Assembly: GCA_050260375.1 (NCBI GenBank)
Contig: JBLNCA010000033.1
Location: 1-17,788, forward strand
Reading direction: 5' to 3'
Source of the DNA: DTFZ01 sp050260375
Lineage (GTDB): Bacteria; Bacillota; Clostridia; Christensenellales; SZUA-584
Length of the DNA: 17,788 nt
The notes beneath the pieces are model-generated. The model worked only from the letters and a program-made list of their open reading frames with translations, made no database searches and was not told the DNA's origin. The translations under genes were made by a program, and so were the position numbers. Shown in pieces: positions 7,394-14,729 of this stretch. The stretch's first letter is position 1. Each line of letters opens with the position of its first letter.

Positions 7394-7972
7394 TTATATA
7401 CCATACTTCATACGCGACCTGTCAAAGAACAAATCGCATTGGGGAGGGTAGAACGTGAATACAATGAAAAGCGCAAGAATTCCGATGACTATAACCGCCG
7501 CAGCTGTATTTACACCCCAAAAAGTCTTACGGCTTTTTGGGGACCCCGTATTAAAGCCCGGGCCCGAAAGGCGGAGCCGGGACGTTGTAAGCTTATACGC
7601 CGTATACTGCCCCAGCGCGGCCGTCAAAAACGTGTTAACTATGTCTAACACATTGGTGTCTTCCACAAACCGGCTGTAAATATAATATGCCGCTAGCATA
7701 AATACGGGCATGACAATAAGCGCAGCGGCGTGTGAAAACACGAAATTGGAAAACTCCCTTCCCGCAATAAAATAGAGTATGACATACCAGATGATAGCGG
7801 GCATGAAAAACAGCTTTGCGTGCTCCCATGGGCTCTCGTTGACAGGCGCAAGGACTGCCGTAAAACCGGTACGCAATACGTCGCTGTATAAAAAATGCCA
7901 CCCCGACGCCAATCCGAATACTGCAAATACACCGACGACGCTCCATACCTTAAGCTTCTTTTTTGCGTCCAT
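7394..7972 (-). CDS. DUF6512-like membrane protein carrying an in-frame repeat insertion
   Basis: This 192-residue membrane protein has no known function. Starting from ATG 7972, chosen for the GGAG 7 nt upstream, hydrophobic helices lie at about 9-31, 56-70, 83-98, 110-124 and 157-173. The conserved-looking motifs are WHFLYS, APVNESPWEHAKLFF and the C-terminal FYPPQCDLFFD, which I recognise as DUF6512-like. Residues 140-154 (FNTGSPKSRKTFWGV) are encoded exactly by a 45-bp copy of the dispersed palindromic repeat, between the fourth and fifth helices. The frame continues normally after it and ends with the family-like tail. Before the downstream island arrived, this gene probably followed radA directly (72-bp gap from the displaced radA stop). 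Confidence 0.7.
   Translation of the reverse strand: MDAKKKLKVWSVVGVFAVFGLASGWHFLYSDVLRTGFTAVLAPVNESPWEHAKLFFMPAIIWYVILYFIAGREFSNFVFSHAAALIVMPVFMLAAYYIYSRFVEDTNVLDIVNTFLTAALGQYTAYKLTTSRLRLSGPGFNTGSPKSRKTFWGVNTAAAVIVIGILALFIVFTFYPPQCDLFFDRSRMKYGI
7511..7555 (-). repeat. Palindromic repeat unit, copy 3, inside a coding sequence
   Basis: Arms CCCCAAAAAG (7515-7524) and CTTTTTGGGG (7533-7542) flank an 8-nt loop, followed by the tail ACCCCGTATTAAA. The 45-bp unit is a multiple of three and open in the frame of the DUF6512-like gene, adding 15 residues without a frameshift. Confidence 0.9.
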
Positions 7973-8044
7973 GGGCCTGCTCCATAAAATCGTACTACGA
8001 TTAGTATATTTCAATCATGCCGGTTCTATTAATTAGCCCTCACG

Positions 8045-8118
8045 CTATATAAGCACTTCCAGCGCGTCAAGCACGCTGGCGGCTCCGTGTACACTCATTC
8101 CCTCGGGTATGCTTAAGC
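8045..8118 (-). pseudogene. Displaced 3' end of radA (direct repeat, distal copy)
   Basis: Read on the minus strand, this encodes SIPEGMSVHGAASVLDALEV then LI and a TAG stop, the same C-terminus as RadA apart from conservative changes (VLDALEV here, VFDALEI in radA). It has no gene body attached. Positions 8072-8118 are identical to 11099-11145; the remaining 27 bp differ at five positions. It is best read as the original radA end pushed away by the island, or as half of a target duplication. Confidence 0.9.
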
Positions 8119-8126
8119 TCTCTTGT

Positions 8127-10943
8127 TCACTGCAATGTCAATGCATGATAACGCTTCATCAATTCGGCAACGCAACTACTATCGGTGGTTTCCTTTATGG
8201 GCATTCCGTATGCTTGCATCACAGCGCGGTCGTTATACCAGTGTGCCCGACGCAGTTCGGGCGGCATTGTCACTTCATCGTATAGATCGGCAAGGGAACA
8301 ATCGGGATACAATGCTCTTGCGTCAAGAATAGCTTTTGCACTCCGCTCAATGTTTGCCTTTTGTGCATCTGTCGGTGTTGGCCATGGGAAGTTGTTATAT
8401 ACAATATTCGCCGAATACCGGTAATCGCTTTTGATTCGCCCACATACAGCCCGTACCCAAGAGTTATGTACATTTGACATAAGAATTCCAAATTGATAAA
8501 GTGTTGCATCTGGAATAAGCAAATTGGAATCCCCACAAATGATTTCAGGTTCGATAAAACCCATTGGGATATACCGTCTGTTTTCTGATGAGTGGCGGGG
8601 GATAATAATATACTTTGATTCAGGTTGCCGAATTTCTCCAAAAAGATACGGTATTTGTGCAAGCTTTCTTGTTGCTTCTCTATCACTGTTTTCACGCATA
8701 TTCTTAACCGCAGTAATGGCATCCATGACTGGGGGTACCTTCTTAATTTCAGCGGGCGATATATTTTTTAACCATAGACACCATCTCACTTTATTGTGGA
8801 GAAATTCTGTAGCACCTAAAAATAAACGAAATATATTTACTGTCGATGGATATGCAGCAACAATTTCATTTTTCTTTTCCTCAGTATAATCACTGAGATA
8901 GCCACCATCATTAGGCATACTTCCAAACACAACTGGTTGAACAGGGCAGATTGGCTTTTTCCTGCTGGTGATCAGTATGTTTGGTCCATCAAGCAAATAA
9001 GCATTTATATTTTTGACAAATTGATATCTGTCACCAGTATAAAGCGTTTTTTTAGCTTTGCAGTTTAATGAAGCAAAACCTATAATAACGCAATGTACAT
9101 GTGCTTTTATCCTTGCCTCGCTATCCCAGCGAAAAGTTCTATGTGCAAATATAATCTGTATTTCATTTTTAAGCAATTGTTTCCACAAGATAGGGACTTG
9201 TTCGCCTTGTGCTATAGAATTCGTCGAAACAAGTGCAGCACGAATGCCCGTATTCTTCACGATATCCGCTGCTTTTTTATACCAACCTGAAACATAATCC
9301 AAATTGCCATAATCTCTCATATTAGCAAATACATTTGCTAAATCTTCCTTTTGTGCTACGCTCATCAACCTTGCCCCCACAAACGGCGGGTTCCCCATGA
9401 TATAATTCAATTTGTCCTTAGAAACAACGTCTTCCCAGTCGATTCGCAGGGCATTGCCTTCCACGATATTGACATAGCTTTTCAAAGGCAGAAAATCAAG
9501 GTTCATGTGAACAATATCCTCTGTCTGCTTCATCATTTGACTCTCTGCAATCCACAAAGCGGTTTTGGCAACAGAAACAGCAAAATCGTTTATTTAAATG
9601 CCGTAAAACTGCCCGATAGATACCTTTATCGGATTTATTTGGTCTATCATACCAATGGCAATTTGTCCGGGTGAAATCCTTTCTTTTTCGCTCTTTATTT
9701 TTGCTGTACGCGAATCAAGCAGCAACCTTATAACTTCATTTTCTAAACGTCGTAAGGAAAGGTATGTTTCCGTAAGAAAGTTTCCGCTACCACAAGCGGG
9801 GTCAAGAAACACAAGCCCGGCCAGCTTTGTCTGAAAAGCTTGTAGTCGCGCTGTAAGCGTTCTTGCAACAGTGATGTCTTTGATATCTGCAAGTTCCTTT
9901 CGCAGATCATCAAGGAACAACGGATCGATCACTTTATGAATGTTTTCAATCGACGTGTAGTGCATTCCTCCGCTTCGTCGCGTTTCGGGGTTTAGTGTGC
10001 TTTCAAATACAGCTCCGAAAATAGTAGGGCTAATCTGGCTCCAGTTAAAATCCTCACTGGCTTTCGATAACAATAGATCGAATATCTCTTTGTTTAATTG
10101 AGGGATTTCTATATCTTCATCTGAAAACAAGCCGCCGTTGACATAAGGAAACGCTGCTAAATCTTCGTCCATATATGGATCGCGATTTTTTTCCTCTGTA
10201 TCAAGTACATGAAACAGGTCAATAAGAGCACGCCGAGCATTTTTTTCGCCCCTGTCGCGTAAATAGTCATGAAACATGTTGTGTTTGCCAAATATACCTG
10301 CATCCTCGGCATACAGACAGAAAACAAGACGCACACAAAGCATATTAAGGCTTTTTAGCGATCGCTCGTTCGTCGGGTCCTTATATTGCTTTAAAAAAGC
10401 ATCGTATAATCGCCCTACAAGCTCACCGGCTTTTACCGAGACTTCCATTTCCTTCCTAATATTGCTATCCCCCGTATCAACAAGGAAATTCAGCCTGTAA
10501 TATTCGTCGGGTAAATTCTCAAGTAGTATTTCTTCCGGCTCGCCTGTTGGCTTTTCCATATCATAAACGAGGAAGCTGCTGAAATTACAGGTAACAATCC
10601 AGCGAGGACGTTGCGAATAAGGTAGTTCCGATGCATAGCGTTTTGCCTGTTGAAAGGGATTTAAAAATGAACCATCTGATTGCTTGATTGGCTTTTTCAA
10701 GTCCTTGTCCAAACTCTTTTGTTCAATAAGAACATGCGTAGCAGCAATATTACCATCAATAAAACTTGTATGGTCAAGATGAACCTGATCTTCAAAATGA
10801 ATAAACTCTTGAGGTTTTTCTATGCCATATACATCATGCAATAAACTAAGCCAAAACGCCTGGCTTTCTCCTTTTTCGTATCCTTTTCCTTTCCAGAAGG
10901 CAGCAAATTCCATAGCAGCTTTTCTTTGCTCCATATCTGTCAT
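8127..10943 (-). pseudogene. MmeI-like type IIL restriction-modification enzyme broken by one nonsense codon
   Basis: A 938-codon gene with a single internal stop (TAA, 9594-9596, codon 450). The frame is otherwise open throughout. Readthrough gives GI-stop-INDFAVSVAKTALWIAE, where relatives have GIEIND, so a GAA-to-TAA change is likely. Family parts, in order: a PD-(D/E)XK-like nuclease site D63...E74-Q-K76, a helical linker, SAM motif I DPACGSGNFL (381-390), catalytic NPPF (518-521), a target-recognition region, and the C-terminal YDEVTMPPELRRAHWYNDRAV typical of MmeI-like enzymes. Such single-chain enzymes cut DNA and methylate adenine on one strand. The stop separates motif I from NPPF, so neither fragment should methylate. 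The ATG at 10943 has AGGAGG 8 nt upstream. Phase variation, suppression or a sequencing error cannot be excluded. Confidence 0.88.
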
Positions 10944-10984
10944 TGACTTTTCCTCCTGAATTATGGCATATCCTTTTGTAAGAT

Positions 10985-11012
10985 ATTATATATTAAAGTA
11001 CGTGTGTATCAA
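10985..11012 (-). promoter_or_regulatory. Promoter of the restriction-modification gene
   Basis: On the minus strand -35 TTGATA (11012-11007) and a perfect -10 TATAAT (10990-10985) are 16 bp apart, 42 nt upstream of the ATG. Three imperfect copies of TATATAAG(CA) lie just upstream, at about 11050-11080, next to the radA stop. Confidence 0.6.
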
Positions 11013-11071
11013 TAACCATAGAAAAGATAAGGTCAAATATTTCTATTATAATATAAGCATTATATAAGCAC

Positions 11072-11145
11072 CTATATAAGTATTTCCAGCGCATCGAACA
11101 CGCTGGCGGCTCCGTGTACACTCATTCCCTCGGGTATGCTTAAGC
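11072..11145 (-). repeat. Direct repeat, proximal copy (functional radA 3' end)
   Basis: It matches 8045-8118 at 69 of 74 positions. Positions 11099-11145 are identical and all five differences cluster at the stop-codon end. The match to the distal copy stops abruptly after 11145, where normal radA coding sequence continues. Confidence 0.9.
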
Positions 11146-12421
11146 CTTTTAAATTCGTCTTGGGTATTACTGCGTTCTTAAAGCCCATCTTAACACACTC
11201 CAAAAGCCGCTTTTCAATCTGCGATACCGCCCTCACTTCGCCCGTCAGTCCTACCTCTCCCATAGCTACAGTATCGCTTATCGGCTTGTCCCGGAAGCTT
11301 GATACTATGCTCGCCGCCATAGCGAGATCCGCAGCCGGTTCCGTGAGCCGGAGCCCTCCCGCAACGTTGAGGTATACGTCCTGGTTATAGAGCTTTAGGC
11401 CTATGCGCTTTTCGAGCACCGCTATAATCAGCGCCATCCTGTTGTAGTCGAGCCCCGCGCCCATGCGCCTCGGCATCTGGAACGACGTGGCCGACACGAG
11501 GGCCTGTATTTCGAGCAGCATGGGCCGCGTGCCCTCCATCGCCGGGTAAACGCACGAGCCGGAAGCGTCTTTCGCGCGCTCGCCCAGCAGCACCTCCGAA
11601 GGGTTTTTAACCTCCTTCATGCCGTCCTCGCGCATGTCGAAAACGCCTATCTCGTTAGTCGAGCCGAACCTGTTTTTAACGGCGCGCAGTATCCTGAACG
11701 TACCCTGCCGCTCGCCCTCGAAGTACAGCACCGTGTCCACCATATGTTCAAGCAGCCGCGGCCCCGCTATAGCGCCTTCCTTGGTGACGTGCCCTATTAT
11801 GAATACTGCCGCGCCGCTCGTCTTTGCCTCTCTCGTGAACTGTGACGCGCATTCCTTTATCTGGCTTACGCTGCCCGCCGAAGGCGCCAGCCTTGACGAG
11901 TACATAGACTGTATCGAATCGACTACCACAAAGTCGGGGGATGTTTCTCTCATACGCTGTATGCAGTTCGTTATCTCCGTTTCCGCAAGCATCAATATGT
12001 CTCCGCTTGCGCCCAGCCTGCCCGCGCGCAGCCTCACCTGGCGCAGCGATTCCTCGCCGGATATGTAAAGCACCTTCCTGCCCTGCCTCGCGAGCGAGTC
12101 GGCCACCTGCAGCAGCAGCGTCGATTTGCCTATGCCCGGTTCGCCGCCCGCCAGCACTACCGAGCCTTCCACTATGCCCGACCCTAAGACGCGGTCAAGC
12201 TCGGCAAAGCCGGTTGGCCACCTGTCCGAAATTTCAAGCGACACGTCTTTTAAATATACCGCGGCTTCACCCGCGGGAACGCTCTTTGCGCCTTTTGCGG
12301 GCGCAAGCACCTGCGTTTCCTCCAGCGTGTTCCAGGACCTGCACGACGGGCATTGCCCCAGCCATTTCGCGCTTTCGTAGCCGCACTCGCCGCATATGAA
12401 AACGGTCTTGTCTTTAGCCAT
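11072..12421 (-). CDS. radA: DNA repair protein RadA/Sms
   Basis: This 449-residue protein is a hexameric, RecA-like branch-migration helicase that helps RecA process recombination intermediates. It has the N-terminal zinc finger (C10/C13/C24/C27), Walker A GEPGIGKST (93-101), Walker B-like FVVVDSIQS, the RadA-specific KNRFG motif (249-253) and a C-terminal Lon-protease-like domain (about 285-449). I chose the ATG at 12421, which has GGAGG 6 nt upstream. The last 24 codons are duplicated at 8045-8118: the island lies directly downstream, and the protein end is complete (SVFDALEILI). A TATAAT at 12454-12459 (minus strand) may be its -10; no good -35 is visible. Confidence 0.96.
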   Translation of the reverse strand: MAKDKTVFICGECGYESAKWLGQCPSCRSWNTLEETQVLAPAKGAKSVPAGEAAVYLKDVSLEISDRWPTGFAELDRVLGSGIVEGSVVLAGGEPGIGKSTLLLQVADSLARQGRKVLYISGEESLRQVRLRAGRLGASGDILMLAETEITNCIQRMRETSPDFVVVDSIQSMYSSRLAPSAGSVSQIKECASQFTREAKTSGAAVFIIGHVTKEGAIAGPRLLEHMVDTVLYFEGERQGTFRILRAVKNRFGSTNEIGVFDMREDGMKEVKNPSEVLLGERAKDASGSCVYPAMEGTRPMLLEIQALVSATSFQMPRRMGAGLDYNRMALIIAVLEKRIGLKLYNQDVYLNVAGGLRLTEPAADLAMAASIVSSFRDKPISDTVAMGEVGLTGEVRAVSQIEKRLLECVKMGFKNAVIPKTNLKGLSIPEGMSVHGAASVFDALEILI

Positions 12422-12497
12422 CCAAGCCTCCCCCAATTATTCTATACGACAATATTATACGTTTTGGGACGTTTGCACAATAGCGGGGAAATATAGC

Positions 12498-12527
12498 AAA
12501 AGCTTCGGAGAATCCCCGAAGCTTTTT
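12498..12527 (-). terminator. Intrinsic terminator between the EF-hand gene and radA
   Basis: An 11-bp perfect stem (AAAAGCTTCGG 12498-12508, CCGAAGCTTTT 12516-12526) has a 7-nt loop. A- and T-runs on the two sides make it potentially bidirectional. On the minus strand it follows the EF-hand gene and its repeats and precedes radA. Confidence 0.6.
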
Positions 12528-12546
12528 AAAGATTAAAAGATGGGTT

Positions 12547-12590
12547 TATACACCCCATCAAGCCTCACGTCTTGCTGGGGACCCCGTATA
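12547..12590 (-). repeat. Palindromic repeat unit, copy 4 (variant stem)
   Basis: Arms CCCCATCAAG (12553-12562) and CTTGCTGGGG (12571-12580), then tail ACCCCGTATA. Compared with the other copies, one A:T stem pair has become C:G by changes in both arms, so pairing is kept; the neighbouring pair is mismatched. It is in tandem with copy 5. Confidence 0.8.
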
Positions 12591-12634
12591 CACACCCCAA
12601 AAAGCTTTATGGCTTTTTGGGGACCCCGTATTAA
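12591..12634 (-). repeat. Palindromic repeat unit, copy 5
   Basis: Arms CCCCAAAAAG (12595-12604) and CTTTTTGGGG (12613-12622) flank an 8-nt loop, then the tail ACCCCGTATTAA. It ends 3 bp from the stop codon of the minus-strand EF-hand gene, much as copy 2 ends at the stop of the trmN6-like gene. Confidence 0.9.
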
Positions 12635-12637
12635 TCT

Positions 12638-13660
12638 TTATATTACAAGGTCTATGTGGTGTATCGTGCCGGCGCTTCCGTCTTCGCGAATGAACACCGA
12701 GCTTGACTTCATCTCGCCGTGTTCGCCCGCTTCGTCCTTCATTTCAAACTGCGTTCCAGTTTCGTTCAGGTAAATTGCGCCTACCCCTAAGTCCCCCAGC
12801 TTGAACGTCATCTTCTGGCCGTCCTGAGAGGTGGTAAGCACCGAAAGCTTGCTGAACACTTCGTCGTTCTCGTCTATCCATCCGTTGCCGTCGCCGTCGT
12901 AAGCGCGAAGCTCCTCAAAGCCGTTGCCCTTGGTCGGCCCGAAAAGCTCGCTGCCTTTATTTACAACGCCGTCTTCGTTTTTATCGAGCGCCAGGAATCC
13001 GCCGCCCTTCTCCGGCATCGAAATATTCTCGTCCTTGCCGTCGGAATCAATGTCAAATGCCGCTTTTATTCGGCTGAACTTGGGCAAGCCCGTCCTGCCG
13101 AACACTATTACGAGCGGATCGACTTTTGTACCGCCCACCTGTGCGTTTACGTAATACTTGCTTACATATTCCCGGGACATGATGAATTCCAGATTGAATG
13201 CTACGGAGCGTCCGTCGGAAGTAGTCACCGTTCCGGAAGCACTGAATTGCAGGTTCTCGGATTCTTTTGTCACTTCTTTAAACTCATAGACGAGTCCCCA
13301 GCTATCCCTTGGCTGCGCGACTTTTACATCCTTGCCCGAAACGTTGTATATAGGCAGTCCGGAATCAATGTTTATCTTCGGGGACCGCAGCCTGTAGGTC
13401 TTTCCGGTAAGCTGATACAGAAAATCCTCGATTAGCTTCAGCTTTATCTCGTTTTCTTCGCTTCCCGCAACCTCCCCGTCAAAGTTGAAACGAACCTGTC
13501 CGGGTGCTATATCCGTATCCGAACCAATGTCCAGGACGAACGCCGGGTCTTCCGCTAAGTTTTCGCCGTTTGAAAATACTCCAAGCTTCTGCGAAACTTC
13601 CTTGCTTGACTCGATTGTATGCGTACTCTTAGTTTGAATGCTTGCGTCTGCAATTTTCAT
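12638..13660 (-). CDS. EF-hand-type calcium-binding protein of unknown function
   Basis: This 340-residue acidic protein has no signal peptide or membrane helix. The N-terminus (KIADASIQTKSTHTIES) is Ser/Thr-rich and probably disordered. Three calcium-loop-like segments are present: DIDSDGKDENI (203-213), DKNEDGVVNKGSE (226-238) and DGDGNGWIDENDE (255-267). Between the last two is SELFGPTKGNGFEEL, a pattern I know from a family of uncharacterised bacterial proteins and RTX-like C-termini. The remainder looks beta-rich. I chose the ATG at 13660 with GGAGG 8 nt upstream; the frame reaching 13702 is less likely. A SigD-type promoter upstream suggests expression with motility genes, which is an inference. 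Palindromic units 4 and 5 follow the stop codon. Confidence 0.75.
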   Translation of the reverse strand: MKIADASIQTKSTHTIESSKEVSQKLGVFSNGENLAEDPAFVLDIGSDTDIAPGQVRFNFDGEVAGSEENEIKLKLIEDFLYQLTGKTYRLRSPKINIDSGLPIYNVSGKDVKVAQPRDSWGLVYEFKEVTKESENLQFSASGTVTTSDGRSVAFNLEFIMSREYVSKYYVNAQVGGTKVDPLVIVFGRTGLPKFSRIKAAFDIDSDGKDENISMPEKGGGFLALDKNEDGVVNKGSELFGPTKGNGFEELRAYDGDGNGWIDENDEVFSKLSVLTTSQDGQKMTFKLGDLGVGAIYLNETGTQFEMKDEAGEHGEMKSSSVFIREDGSAGTIHHIDLVI

Positions 13661-13727
13661 ATCGGATCCCTCCAAAAAAACGGCTTCGTCAATCCTTGAC
13701 ACCGATAAAAAATATACCTCATATATA

Positions 13728-13754
13728 GTATCGGGAAATAAAAACTTAACTTTA
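13728..13754 (-). promoter_or_regulatory. SigD (flagellar sigma-28)-type promoter
   Basis: On the minus strand TAAA (13754-13751), a 15-bp spacer, then CCCGATAC (13735-13728). The consensus is TAAA-N15-GCCGATAA, so all four -35 bases and six of eight -10 bases match. The start would be near 13721, about 60 nt before the EF-hand gene ATG. Confidence 0.55.
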
Positions 13755-13844
13755 GCTTTTTTTTTATTTTTTTTTTGATATTATTTTGATAATATAATAA
13801 AAAGGCGATAATGCTGATAATACTGAAAGTTTCACAGTCAATAT

Positions 13845-13868
13845 AAAAAGAGCCGCTTTTTGCGGTTC
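13845..13868 (-). terminator. Intrinsic terminator ending the hsp20 downstream region
   Basis: On the minus strand GAACCGC (13868-13862), loop AAAAA, GCGGCTC (13856-13850), then TTTTT. It is a classical 7-bp stem plus T-tract, about 250 bp beyond the hsp20 stop codon. Confidence 0.75.
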
Positions 13869-14091
13869 AGGCTGCTGACAAACTTCCTATCTGAAGAGTA
13901 AAAGAAAAATAAAAATTAAAACCCGAATATTAACATGCCCTTCATCTGGACTCTGTCAGTGAAGGGCGAATATTTATTCATAGAATTCTCGCAGAAGCGC
14001 CCAGCCGCCCGTATCTTAGGTACAGGCGGCTGGGCAAGACCCGATGACAAACATTAGTTTGTCATCGGTTTGAGCCGCTTTTTGCGGCTCT
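13849..14091. repeat. Array of five stem-loops with inverted-repeat ends
   Basis: No gene lies in 13755-14117. The stem-loops are: GAGCCGC/GCGGTTC (13850-13868); GCCCTTCA/TGAAGGGC (13937-13967), flanked by AATATT on both sides; an 11-bp GCCCAGCCGCC/GGCGGCTGGGC (13999-14035); a 12-bp CCGATGACAAAC/GTTTGTCATCGG with loop ATTA (14041-14068); and GAGCCGC/GCGGCTC (14072-14090). The two outer segments match each other as inverted repeats (GAGCCGC-loop-GCGG.TCA, then TGACAAACT after a short gap). This could be a structured 3' UTR or small RNA, or a MITE-like element. No clear target-site duplication was seen. Confidence 0.65.
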
Positions 14092-14117
14092 AGTATATGT
14101 TGTTTTGCGGCAATAGT

Positions 14118-14507
14118 TTATTCTATCAAAATACGTTTTTCGCTTGCATCGGGCGCTTTCTTCGGCAGTGTTACATAGAGTATACCGTCTTCCATCTTTG
14201 CGCTTATTTTCTCTTCGTCGATGTCATTAAGCTCAAAGCGCCTTATCATTTCGCCGGTAACTCTCTCTTTTCTCACGTAACCTTTCCTTTCCTCCGTTTT
14301 TTCCTCATTCGCCTTTGCCCTTATCGTAAGTATGCCGTTTTCGCAGATAAGCTCAACGTTTTCCTTTTTTACGCCCGGCATTTCAGCCTCGACGACGTAA
14401 GCGCCTTCCGTCTCTTTTATATCCGTCTTCATAGCGGGTGCGAAAAATTCCTCGCCGAAAAAGTCGCGCAGTAAGCCAAACGGCCTTTCATATCTTACAA
14501 GTGTCAT
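14118..14507 (-). CDS. Hsp20/alpha-crystallin family small heat-shock protein
   Basis: This 129-residue ATP-independent chaperone holds unfolding proteins until ATP-driven chaperones act. It has a short N-terminal arm (MTLVRYERPFGLLRDFF), an alpha-crystallin domain (about 27-118) with KTDIKETEGAYVVEAEMPGV at its start and the conserved MEDGILYVTLPK near its end, and a C-terminal KRILIE with the I-x-I/V-type motif. Its length is normal for clostridial Hsp18-like proteins. The ATG at 14507 has AAGGAGG upstream. Its promoter overlaps three 10-bp direct repeats, which may govern heat induction. Downstream lies the stem-loop array. Confidence 0.95.
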   Translation of the reverse strand: MTLVRYERPFGLLRDFFGEEFFAPAMKTDIKETEGAYVVEAEMPGVKKENVELICENGILTIRAKANEEKTEERKGYVRKERVTGEMIRRFELNDIDEEKISAKMEDGILYVTLPKKAPDASEKRILIE

Positions 14508-14544
14508 AACTTATAACCTCCTTAACACTCTTATGTTTGATTGT

Positions 14545-14583
14545 ATAGTAGCACATTGGTCAAAGTTAGTCAAAGTCAGTCAT
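14545..14583 (-). promoter_or_regulatory. hsp20 promoter with three 10-bp direct repeats
   Basis: On the minus strand -35 TTGACT (14573-14568), a 17-bp spacer, and an extended -10 TGC-TACTAT (-10 hexamer 14550-14545). Three tandem 10-bp units (14554-14563, 14564-14573, 14574-14583; consensus AGTYAGTCAA) cover the -35 and sit on one face of the helix. A CIRCE operator is not present, apart from one CIRCE-like half site (GAGTGTTAA) near 14530. Confidence 0.55.
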
Positions 14584-14729
14584 ATGCCGCCTGGCTTGTG
14601 TTCAGCCCGTTTTCCGGCAAGAAGCGCAATCAAATGAACTTACCTTCTCTGACCTTTAAATATGTCATTTTTTCGGAACTTATTGAGAATTTTTAAATTA
14701 TTAATAAAAAAAATCAATATACGGACTAA

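Larger units (their letters stand above)
8072..11098. mobile_element. 3.0-kb restriction-modification cassette inserted at the radA 3' end
   Basis: Direct repeats of the radA 3' end (8045-8118 and 11072-11145, 47 bp identical core) bound a unit holding one MmeI-like gene and its promoter. The gene's stop is 8 bp from the distal core, so almost nothing else is carried. There is no integrase, transposase or resolvase. The gene looks clearly more AT-rich than radA and the transporter operon. Codons at the end of the radA-linked copy are AT-richer (ATA, TTC, GAT) than those of the displaced copy (GTG, CTT, GAC), consistent with that end having come with the cassette. Known parallels are integration into gene 3' ends that restores the gene, and restriction-modification units inserted with long target duplications. 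Confidence 0.75.

Noticed and set aside
8127..9557. Two separate genes (specificity/methylase subunits) in the island
   Set aside because: Both parts are in the same frame and join through one TAA inside a conserved segment. The second would need a TTG start in the middle of a domain and has no ribosome binding site.
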